Of a DNA stretch of 64,000 nucleotides, positions 56,501-64,000 are shown in pieces. The stretch's first letter is position 1. Every line of letters starts with the position of its first letter. The DNA is taken from assembly GCF_027244095.1 (NCBI RefSeq), contig NC_069659.1, forward strand, positions 41,404,001-41,468,000, written 5' to 3'. The notes beneath the pieces were generated by a model, which was not told where the DNA came from, did not search any database, and saw only the letters and a list, made by a program, of their open reading frames with translations. The position numbers and the translations under genes are program-made. Source of the stretch: Hemicordylus capensis. Lineage: Eukaryota > Chordata > Lepidosauria > Squamata > Cordylidae.

Positions 56501-59500
56501 GAATGGATATTGTGAACTGCCCAGGGCCTTTTTTTTGTATGGGGCAGTGTGTAAGTGTACTTACTTACGAAAGAAACAAACAAGAACTGTACAGGAGTAA
56601 TGCTTGGCAGACACAGGATTGTGCTGATAAACCATCACAATTGTGACATGCCCACACTAGTTTTGGGTGAGGGGCAGTTTTTTGTGACCTTCCCTCTGCA
56701 GCTGCTTGTTTCTCCTGAAATTGTTGCTCTCGGAGTTGGGGGACCCTCCAAGTGATAGTTTTGGGATGCATGGACAACTGTAGAGGGGAAGAGAAGAATC
56801 CACAAAAGCATCTACTCCCCATATGCAATTAAAAAAACCCGGTACATGTTTGTGGAAGATTAATCTAAATGTCAGTTGGTATTATGTTTTGAATGCCAGT
56901 ATAGAGAGAAACACTTTGTTTAGTAAGACTGCATAAAAATGGAGATGCAGTTAAAGTAAGAGTGCCAAACTCTTTCCTTGCTTTCAATTTCAGTATCTGG
57001 TGGATGGTGGGGAGATTTCAGTATCAAAATTTGTGCTTAGTTATAGATATTGCTTTTAAACAAAATTAAAAACTTTAAGCCTATCACTTTACTTCAAAAA
57101 GGTAAAGGTCCACAGATGGCTTAGCTGATTACGTGAAGACGTGCTTAATTAACTCCACAAGCTAAGAGATGGCTGTGGAGACTAATATCCAGCTTGCCCC
57201 ACTTCATTCACAGGGAGCAAAGGAAGCTGTAAATGCAGTCTCTTCCCATTTCTCCCACAATGCGTTTTCTCTCTCATTGCTGCCACACCTTATAAGTACT
57301 CCCACCAACAAATCACAGGTTTTTCCTTTGCCACTAATTCACATACAAGCCTGCTCCCTCTATTTTGGCAGCAACCGTTAGGAAAGTTATTAACACACAA
57401 TGAAGTCTCTCTGTACTCAAGAGTAGGAACAAGGCAGTTCCTTGCCTGTTAAATCATGTCTACACTTGACAGGGAACTGCACCCACACTGCATAACACAA
57501 CTGCATCATACTGATGAATAGGAAGAAGAGACAAAGGCCACAAAACCCACTGATGTCCATGCACCAGAGGACAAATACACTTTGCTAGGTACAAACATGA
57601 GGTTGTTGTACATACCCAAAATACTAGTGCAGTGATCATAGGGGTATACGTATGCATTTTAAACATATAGTTACATATATTTTAAACTAACTAATCTTAA
57701 TGTTTTAGTTTGCAAGTGTTAAGGTATGATACTCTTATCAATCTCCAGCTACAGAACATTGTATCACATTGCAAACCAATTAAGCAGCAAAATATAATTC
57801 AAACTTTTAGATTTAATAAACATTTCTGTTAGTATAGAACATGTACATTTCATAAACACTAAAAAAAAAAACCAGGACACACAAAAGTAACTGTACAAAA
57901 AACGTTAACATGAGAAACCCAGATTTGATTCCTGACTTTTAAAAAAGGGTTTCAATATGGCAGGCTTGCAGCTTCTCTTCTCCATTATCCTTTGAAAACA
58001 AAGTAGCAGCTTCTGTTACCTTTTTTAAAAATGCAGACACCACAATCAAAACAAAACAAAACAAAACAGAGTCATGTTGACACAACCCTTGAATAATCAA
58101 CCTAGAAGCAGATCTATGGAAAAAACTGAAAGTGCATTACAATATAGAATATTGCTAGTCAAGAATTTTTTTGAGTCATAAAACAGAATCGGGACTTTTG
58201 CACACTTTGGACTATAATAAAGGTTTAAGAGGGTTCCCTAAATTATTCCGATACAATGTATGCAGTGTTTTCTGTATGGTCCTGCATCTGCAAAGGACCG
58301 TATCCTTATTTGACAGTCTGCGCTGATCTGGGGCAAAGATGGACAGATCCAGAGATCTGCCTTCTACACATACAGGTAATTCCTGGTCAGTGTTCCACAA
58401 AGGCAAAAACATTAAGCAGTCCACACAGATAGGGGCAACAAACCTATAGACTTCACATACGCCAATGCAACACACTGACCCTCCATGGGATAGACATAAG
58501 TGAGCATTCCCATCCTGACATGGTTGTGAATACACTGCCACATCTAATACTTGCTCTGCTACATAAACATCTGCAGTGTGGGAGTACTTGCAAAGAACAT
58601 TTGGATTAGGACCACTAATTGCTTTCCTTTTCCAAGTTATCAGGACCCATTAGTGCAGGCATCCCCAAACTGCGGCCCTCCAAATGTTGCTGAACTGCAA
58701 CTCCCAGCATACCCAGCCACAAAAACTTGTGTCTAGGGATGCTGGGAGTTGTAGTTCAGCAACATCTGGAGGGCCGCAGTTTGGGGATGCCTGCATTAGT
58801 GAGTACACTGTACAATGCTATTCAGTGGATGTTAATTTGACCAAGAAAAGCAAAACATGGAACTGTTATAAGGATTTTTTTTTTTTGAAACTCTTCTCCA
58901 TAACAAGGAATAGGGTGAGATTCATGCATGCAGAAGGGACAGAATACCTCCAGGCTGGAGTCTCTTGTACCTTTTGAGGTGCCACTCCAGAGAGAACACT
59001 GGGAGGGGGCTTTTCAAGGGCTGTTGTGTGGAGGCGCTTAAAACCTCCTATACATAAACAGATCTCCTGCTTGTGCCAGTTTGGATCAGCTATAGAAATG
59101 AAACCTTAAATCAACCTTTAAAAGCTATAAGGGAGCTCGATTGTTCACTTCAGAAGTAGCCTGTTAAATGCTATATTTTCACCAATACAAGGTTGACATC
59201 TATGAAGTTCTGGCAACTTGAACAATACAGCAGAGACGTCTTCTGAGTGACCTGGTCACTTAGGAACATAGGAAGCAGCCATATACTGAGTCAGACCATT
59301 GGTCTATTTAGCTCAGTATTGTCTACAGACTGGCAGCAGCTTCTCCAAGGTTGCAGGTAGGAATCTCTCTCAGCCCTAACTTGGAGATGCCAGGGAGGGA
59401 ATTTGGAACCTAGATGCTCTTCCCAGAGTGGCTCAATAGCCTAAGGGGAATATCTTACAGTACTCACACTTCTAGTCTCCCTTTCATATACAACCAGGGT

Positions 59501-62500
59501 GGATCCTGCTTAGCTAAGCAGATCATGCATGCTACCACAAGACCAGCTCTCCTCCCAACTTGTGGGGCTGAGAAACCCAAGAGCAGAATGACAAAATACA
59601 ACAAATTTATTGTACATTACGATATACTCTTCATCTCCATTTTTTCCCCTCCTCCCCTCAAACTTGACTTCTTTTGCAACATGCTTTTATTCTTCGGATG
59701 GAAAAGAAATAATACATATATAGAAAAACATGCACTTTATTGGGTGGTTTATCATTCCTGTGCTCTTCTGCAACAGCTGCCTATTTCCAACAGAGTGTAC
59801 ATGGGAGAAATTCATGATATAAAAAGTCTTTGCTCTCACAATGCATCATCACTAAATCACAGTGGCCAACATCTAAACTAATAGTGCACACACAGAGTAA
59901 AGTTTTGTGTGCATGCACAACAGGGAAGAGGCCATTTTCACTTATCCCTTCTTCTCTCTGAAGCCCTCTGAAAATATGTCTCCGAGGGCTGCAGGACCCT
60001 CAGAAACGTATTTTTGGAAGGGGCAGAGGCTGAAGGAGGGTTGGTGAGAATCACCCCTTCTCATGTTGCATACACAAAATGTTATTTGCCATGTACTTTA
60101 GTTTGTCAGCTATTATATGCTACTGGAGTGCCAAGCAACTTCATTAGGTATGTTTTAAACAAATGTCATAAGTACTTCGTATAGGATAATCATGTTTAAG
60201 AATTGTAGTAATGCAATATAGTGGCACAAAAATTAATTTGCCATGTTGGAGAGCAGTAAAGAAGGTGAGAAAGCTACTTTAACACAATTAGTAGTACACA
60301 CATTTTTTACTTGAACATTCTGGGTGCCAACAGCCTAGCCACTCCGCTTCCTTATAAGCAATGGAAACAGAACTTTTGTATAAATGGTCCTATGAGCATA
60401 GCTCTGGCAATTAAATGCATTGCTTTTTATAAAACAGAAAACTCCTACACATAAAAATGCCTCAACTCTGAGATTTCTACAGTAACGAAGGTAGCCCTCA
60501 GTGCATACAACAAATAATTTGCATTTTTCCCAAGAAACCAAAAGATACTTTTCCTACAAATGCCTCATATGAGACGTGAAATACAAAAAGAGGTTTCAGA
60601 AGAGTGTTGGACAACCAAGTGATCTACATATAAGCAACATGAAACAGATGAATCAAGCAATCTCCAGCTTGTTTTCTCACTTATAATATTGGTCCCAGCC
60701 TAAGCTGCTGAGTGGTAAACTACCCCTGCCCTCCCTATGCCACTTGTTATTTAAGGCCAAAAGAAAGCAGAAGCACACATGCAGCTGTCAGAGAACTAAA
60801 CGGTGCTTCCCCAGACTGACTCAATGGAGGGCTGCCATGACTTTAAGAAGGCCAAGACAGGCACCTCTAATAGCAATACTGAAATGGAAGAGCAAGTATC
60901 CCCTTAAAAACAAAAACATATTTACAAGCTAAAATAAGCTGTTCTTTCTTTTGTGATCTATAGATGTTGTTTGGTAAAACCATGTCTCCACAACACATAC
61001 AAAGCTGGATGTTACCCAGAATGCAAAGTTAATCTTCTCAGAAACTGTCATGCAAAAACATCTTTATCACTTGACAGACAACTGGTCTTTTACTTTATAT
61101 TTATTTTCCATTTGAAATAGTAGACAAATAATGATTTTTTTAAAAAAACCCAAGTCGCTGTCAGGTATTCCCAAACAGTTGTGTTAACTCACAACAGGTG
61201 TTAACTCACAACAGAAGAGTTCTAATTGACCATATTGGAATTTTTAATATTTTCATTTATCTAAAACAGTAAAACTCAGAATCAATACACTTCTTCTATT
61301 ACATTGATGTTGGACTGCGGAAACAATAGTACTGAAGACCACAACAATCTGGTGACAATACGGAAGGCAAACATCCAGTAAAATTTCACTACATGGTAAA
61401 AAGCAAAATTAGAACAATTAAGCGCATGGCAGCTCAACTTCAGTATCCGATGCTGGCCACTGATGATCACAATTCTAAAATAATGGTTTTAGGTAACTGG
61501 TGTCAATTGTACACATAGAGCTTCAGCTTTTTCAACACATTTAAGACTTATTGCTTCTTTCATGACAAAACTGGATAACCAGACCAAAAAGAGAAAGCTT
61601 TCAAACAGCACAATAGTGTAAACTTGGAAAATGTTTGTATTTTAAAAACCTCAAAAGCTGAGCTTATCAGGTTCTACATAAAACTACATGTTGCATGCTG
61701 ACTTGCTGAAGTCACAGATTCTAATTGCAGGTCTTGAATACTACTTTTATAGCTCACTGTTTCTACAGATGATAAACCTCAAAGAAGAAAGAATAAATCA
61801 TAATAGGAGGTGAAAACTTTGGCTTAATTTGATAAGCTTAGTTACTTCTTGAAATAATGGGTACCAAAAGAACTGCAATTGGAAGCAGTGAAATAAATGG
61901 CTCCAGTGCAATTTCTGTTTAAAAAGTTATTTTTCTGGGTTACCTGTGCTTATTTAAAAAAAAACTACTCTATTCTATTTAGAATTGTTTTAAAAAACCC
62001 GCTCAGCTGTTTTTACTATTAGCAAAAACACTTGTTAAAATTGAACATCAAATCACTTGCTGTACCCACATTATCGCAGTATTTCCTTAAAACCAAGGTT
62101 AGTACAAATATATATTAAATTTTCAACATTCAACTTTAATATTAAACATTTATTTACATTGCTTATAAACAGTATCCAAGAGGTAATTGTCTGCACTGAG
62201 ACTATTTAAACCTCAGAAGAAAATAGCTGAATACTTTTCCCACAATCCAACACCAAATTAAGCAAACTTAAGTCTATTAATCCAACAGACTTAGATGTGC
62301 TGAACTCTGTGCTGGAGTGCAGCTTTTATGCTTTGTGAAGAAAAAAATTAGTCTTTGTTAAGTGTACCCTGAGTTATCAGCAATTTGGTGCACTAAAAGT
62401 ATTCCAAGAGTCTGAATTGCCTCCCCACCTCTGTCTTCTTTGTGGAGGTGGCCTTTGTGAAGTTTTGTGAAAAGGCAGCACCGAATTCATTACAATGGGT

Positions 62501-62572
62501 ATTGACATTTGATATTCATATCTTTCCAGCATTTGAAAAATCTTCTCACGACTGACCCCATGTTCATTCCTC
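44888..62572 (-). CDS. N4BP2L2: N4BP2L2, 3' part of the long form (five exons)
   Basis: NEDD4-binding protein 2-like 2. The kinase-like domain is encoded right of the window. Proposed coding segments in transcript order: 62572-62429, 53373-51641, 46789-46719, 46453-46408, 44937-44888 (about 680 residues). Every junction has AG/GT borders and the phases join perfectly. The large exon is lysine/serine/glutamate-rich and probably disordered, then reaches LPLSLGFALQLVERFGSPGV, which with the next exon (DYVVPLDWATSKEIHLQWKT) resembles a conserved block of N4BP2 downstream of its kinase domain. The last exon ends TTLEDSKKDGQKS and a stop. That this long form is transcribed is inferred from the open frame and splice phases. 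Confidence 0.85.
44940..46407 (-). other. N4BP2L2 intron before the last coding segment
   Basis: Contains a GC-rich stretch (45190-45640) with a hairpin at about 45208-45244 (CACAAGCAGCCTA / TAGGCTGCTTGTG). It looks like a DNA transposon derivative but I cannot classify it. The rest is AT-rich. Confidence 0.4.
46408..46453 (-). CDS. N4BP2L2: N4BP2L2 small exon (basic)
   Basis: 46 bp, acceptor ATTTTAG, donor GTGAGT. Encodes KKQKNFRSKEDNSLP plus one base. Short and lysine-rich; accepted because borders and phase fit both neighbours. Confidence 0.7.
46719..46789 (-). CDS. N4BP2L2: N4BP2L2 small exon (DYVVPLDW block)
   Basis: 71 bp, acceptor TTGCCAG, donor GTATGA. It reads DYVVPLDWATSKEIHLQWKT then SVE and completes the block started in the large exon. 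An L2 LINE copy lies about 100 bp beyond its acceptor. Confidence 0.87.
46885..47515 (+). mobile_element. L2 LINE 3' end
   Basis: An open stretch reads [40 protein letters not shown] and LWNVLPSEIRASP, then the tail TGTGAACCGCCCATAGACAT and (AAT)n. Lies in an N4BP2L2 intron, antisense to the gene. Confidence 0.8.
47513..47566. repeat. (AAT)n microsatellite at the L2 end
   Basis: About 17 AAT units, grown from the L2 3' repeat. Confidence 0.95.
47712..48010 (-). mobile_element. 5S-like SINE
   Basis: Tail at 47712 (TTAGGAACATAGGAAGCTGC), head at 48010 (GAGCTGGTCTTGTGGTAGCA on the minus strand). The 5S-like segment is slightly decayed. Confidence 0.75.
48025..48126 (+). mobile_element. L2 3' tail with (CAAA)n
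   Basis: TTTTGTTGTAAACCGCCATG then GGTGTCTAAACAAAC and about ten CAAA units. Confidence 0.6.
48425..48863. mobile_element. Tigger/pogo-like non-autonomous DNA transposon
   Basis: Ends GGCAGCCCTCATTCGCAGGG and CCCACGGGTAACAAGGGCCACCTG read as imperfect inverted repeats resembling Tigger termini. TA occurs on both sides (48423-48424, 48864-48865). No transposase coding. Confidence 0.5.
48885..48950 (-). mobile_element. SINE tail fragment
   Basis: TCTAGCCCAGTACTGTCTAT then GACTGGCAGCAGCTTTCCAA, the shared SINE tail without a head. Confidence 0.5.
49646..49950 (-). mobile_element. 5S-like SINE, diverged subfamily
   Basis: Tail AGCTGCCTTATACTGAGTCA; the middle has an extra CTGCATGCAAGCATGCAAG block; the 5S-like part reads (minus) ACTAAACAGAGTGTACTTTG then TTTGCATTTGAATGGGAGAC. 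Confidence 0.65.
49951..51051 (-). other. N4BP2L2 intron: unclassified
   Basis: AT-rich to about 50700, then a GC-richer 350-bp stretch with two copies of GCACACTCACGAGCTACC-like sequence (50915-50970). Possibly transposon-derived. Confidence 0.35.
51052..51465 (+). mobile_element. Non-autonomous hAT-type element, copy 3
   Basis: Ends CAGGGATGTGTACGGAACC and GTTCCATGCACATCTCTA. Flanks GTAAGCTT (51044-51051) and GTCAGCTT (51466-51473) are an 8-bp duplication with one change. Internal stems at 51068-51113 and a larger one about 51170-51400 (AAGCTGAATGGGGTGGCAGC vs its near complement). Reverse-orientation match to 5431-5882. Confidence 0.75.
51641..53373 (-). CDS. N4BP2L2: N4BP2L2 large exon of the long form
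   Basis: 1,733 bp open throughout, from acceptor TATTTAG to donor GTAATT. It begins EAIVKKKHRLHKMKQRRRRK, a strongly basic stretch likely to act as a nuclear signal, followed by some 500 residues rich in S, E, K and T with no recognisable fold. It ends LSLGFALQLVERFGSPGVPL, the recognisable N4BP2-family block. The plus-strand open frame at 52600-53400 is its shadow. Confidence 0.88.
54271..54428. repeat. Inverted repeat (MITE-like)
   Basis: Perfect arms CCTGCAGTATTGCAGAACAG at 54270-54290 and the complement at 54408-54428, with further partial pairing inside (CACTTCTGTGGTG / ATCACAGAAG). Small DNA-transposon derivative in an N4BP2L2 intron. Confidence 0.65.
54451..54652 (+). mobile_element. 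tRNA-derived SINE with RTE-BovB-type tail, second copy
   Basis: Head with GGTTGCCGGTTTGAATCCCC, body AGGAAGATGCTGAAAGGCA and GGTAAACCCCTCCTGTATTC, tail CCAGGAGTCAAAATCGATTT, GATGGCA. Slightly shorter than the copy at 15206. Confidence 0.75.
55676..56371. mobile_element. Non-autonomous DNA transposon with TA-flanked inverted ends
   Basis: Ends CCGTATTTTATGGACTATAA and TTATAGTCCATAAAAAACGG with TA on both sides. The motif TCTTATA(CT/GT)C recurs near each end. The centre is GC-rich, then purine-rich. It fits a mariner-type 2-bp duplication; no transposase seen. Confidence 0.6.
56372..58655 (-). other. N4BP2L2 intron: nothing recognised
   Basis: AT-rich with no clear exon or named repeat. A small (AAAAC)n run occurs at about 58049-58070. 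Confidence 0.4.
58656..58793. mobile_element. Palindromic hAT-type MITE with perfect target duplication
   Basis: Ends CAGGCATCCCCAAACTGCGG and CCGCAGTTTGGGGATGCCTG, nearly complementary over the full 138 bp. Both flanks are CATTAGTG, an exact 8-bp duplication, so it is a fairly recent insertion. Confidence 0.88.
59262..59555 (-). mobile_element. 5S-like SINE
   Basis: Tail TAGGAACATAGGAAGCAGCC, head (minus) GAGCTGGTCTTGTGGTAGCA. The 5S-like part (minus) reads TTAGCTAAGCAGGATCCACC then CTGGTTGTATATGAAAGGGA. Confidence 0.75.
59556..62149 (-). other. N4BP2L2 intron (short-form downstream flank): nothing recognised
   Basis: AT-rich; it may include the 3' UTR of the short form near its right end. 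Confidence 0.35.
62150..62155 (-). terminator. N4BP2L2: Candidate polyadenylation signal of short-form N4BP2L2
   Basis: AATAAA on the minus strand about 220 bp beyond the short-form stop at 62377. Other AT-rich hexamers further down are possible. Confidence 0.4.
62377..62572 (-). CDS. N4BP2L2: N4BP2L2 exon: last exon of the short form, with an internal donor for the long form
   Basis: After acceptor TTGTAG it encodes RNEHGVSREKIFQMLERYEY then QMSIPIVMNSVLPFHK and RPPPQRRQRWGG, ending in APNC and a stop at 62377. Human short N4BP2L2 ends the same way (HGVSRKKIAQMLDRYEYQMS, RPPPPQGRQRWGG). The RQRW codons contain AG|GTGGGG at 62427-62430. Using this donor leaves the phase needed by the exon at 53373. 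Confidence 0.93.
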
Positions 62573-63129
62573 CTACAAAAACAAGAAATGAAGTTCAAGT
62601 CTTTGATCAACTTAAAAGAATCTCTCAGAATACTTTCAGGTTATCCCTTCAAGAAACTTGACAGTTGATGAGCAGCAATTCTGAGCAGAAAAGAACAGAA
62701 GCTCCTCACCTGTAGCATTCTTCTGCTCAAACTTGCAACCTCCTGTGAGATTTTGTTCAAAATCAACCACCCCACCAAAAAGCAACTGTTAAACACATCT
62801 GCTGTGTTATGTCTTATTCAGCCCTCTGTCACTTGATGATAATCAACACTGCAGTAAAAACATTATATGCACACTGAAACCAACAATCTACAAGCCGCAA
62901 TTCTAGCAATACTTTTATTAGGACCAACCAAAATGACTCTATTGGAACCAACATTATATAGTATGCTGAAGGTGTGAGATTAAACATACCAAAAAGTCAA
63001 ATTTTAAATCATGTAGAAGTATGCTTGTAATTTTCCCAATAGTCCAAGCAAACCCAAGAACTGTTTTCACCTGCTGCATCCTTCAAAAGGATTAGAAATA
63101 CCAGCTTAGATCAATGAAGCAACAAAAAA
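62573..63129 (-). other. N4BP2L2 intron upstream of the short-form last exon
   Basis: AT-rich intron sequence; the next upstream kinase exons lie beyond the DIRS fossil and outside the window. Confidence 0.5.
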
Positions 63130-64000
63130 CCAGGTTGCTTACCTGTAACAGTGATCTGGTAGTGGTTCCATACATTCATAAGTAGTGGGTTCTGCGCCTG
63201 CGCAGATCAGCTTCGGGAAGAATTTGTTAGCTCCTCGCAACGTCAACCGCCCACTGCACGTGACTGCAGTACCCTCTAGTGGCGGTTAGGCGTCTCTCTA
63301 TTCAGTTTCTAGATGGCCGACATAGCAGCCAGGCCTTGATGGTACAGTGGCATGTGCATAGTGTTCAGTGGCTTGCTATTTCTACAGCGGGGAAGGATGG
63401 GCGGGTTTTATGAATGTATGGAACCACTACCAGATCATCTGTTACAGGTAAGCAACCTGTTTATCTGGATAGTGGTTCCATCATTCATAAGTAGTGGCTG
63501 AATTACGAGCAAACCAGTAGGAGGCGGGTAAGCATTGCAAGTCACTGTAACACCCTCTTAAGGACCGCCTGTCCAAAATCTGCAGCCCAATAAGTAAACT
63601 TTAAGATGCGCTGCACGATTCTTAAGAGTCTGTTTATTGAAGGTAATGCAGACCGAGCAAGATTTCGTATTATGCGTTTCCCCTAGGCAAAATAAACAGA
63701 GGGTATGGCCATCTGTTGAGGGGATCTTTCCACGGCAATTAGTACAATGTTTAAAAGTAGTTTTGCCAGATTTACTCGCCTTGCCAGGCTTGCTCAAGCT
63801 GCTCATTTTAAGAAATCGGTAGTTGTCCCATTCCTAGGTTGAAGGGGGAGGTCTGAGATAATGGTCAAAGCAGTCAGATTAAGAAAAAGAGTAGTCAAGT
63901 CCATTCCAGAAGTTCAAAACCGAATCCAAATTAATCTCAAAACTGAGGGAAAACCGTAAGAAATGTCCAAGTCCGTATCCAGAAGTCCAAAAAGCCTTTA
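63130..64000 (-). mobile_element. DIRS-type retroelement fossil, running off the window
   Basis: A near-perfect inverted pair (about 63138-63186 and 63408-63458) carries the DIRS terminal motif GGTTGCTTACCTGTAAC. Beyond it, the minus strand at 63806-63558 has a DIRS gag N-terminal remnant with a cysteine-rich knuckle and the phrase DGHTLCLFCLGE. The element looks rearranged and incomplete in the window. The high similarity of the arms suggests a younger age than the copy at 1090. Confidence 0.7.

Overview
The window is vertebrate nuclear DNA, most likely from a squamate reptile (lizard or snake). The gene order BRCA2 (+), N4BP2L1 (-), N4BP2L2 (-) is the same as on human chromosome 13. The repeats are those of a squamate genome: RTE-BovB, CR1/L2 LINEs, a tRNA SINE with a BovB-type tail, HeliBat-type Helitrons, hAT and Tc1 elements, and DIRS retroelement fossils. 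The species cannot be named from the sequence alone.

Layout. 1-2850 is intron 15 of BRCA2 and carries a DIRS fossil. 2851-13481 holds the last twelve coding exons of BRCA2 (human exons 16-27: part of the helical domain, OB1, OB2 with the tower, OB3, and the C-terminal tail). Exon lengths match the human exons exactly or differ by whole codons, and every splice phase agrees. 13482 to about 13890 is the BRCA2 3' UTR. About 13.9-20.0 kb is the convergent intergenic region, with SINEs, CR1 pieces and a 1,052-bp Helitron. N4BP2L1 runs on the minus strand from a CpG-rich promoter near 39.8-40.1 kb to its stop at 20046, in five coding exons that give about 228 residues. 40.1-42.4 kb is intergenic, with a BovB LINE split by a SINE. 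N4BP2L2 runs on the minus strand from beyond the right edge. Its short-form last exon is at 62377-62572. A long form appears to use an internal splice donor in that exon and then a 1.7-kb exon plus three small ones, ending at 44888. The right edge is a second DIRS fossil in an N4BP2L2 intron.

How the genes relate. BRCA2 loads RAD51 on single-stranded DNA in homologous recombination. N4BP2L1 and N4BP2L2 are paralogues with a polynucleotide-kinase-like P-loop domain. Nothing in the sequence shows that the three genes share regulation; this is a conserved neighbourhood, not an operon.

Most notable points: (1) a SINE family whose head contains a clear 5S-rRNA-like segment and whose tail is shared with a SINE that has a tRNA-Ala-like head; (2) two Helitrons, one with GC-rich cargo and an end that supplies the first AATAAA downstream of N4BP2L1; (3) a GC-AG intron in N4BP2L1; (4) a phase-perfect alternative donor giving the long N4BP2L2; (5) a short BRCA2 C-terminus without the SP cyclin-dependent-kinase site or the distal nuclear-localisation signal. 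I found no CRISPR array, operon or other new cellular system.
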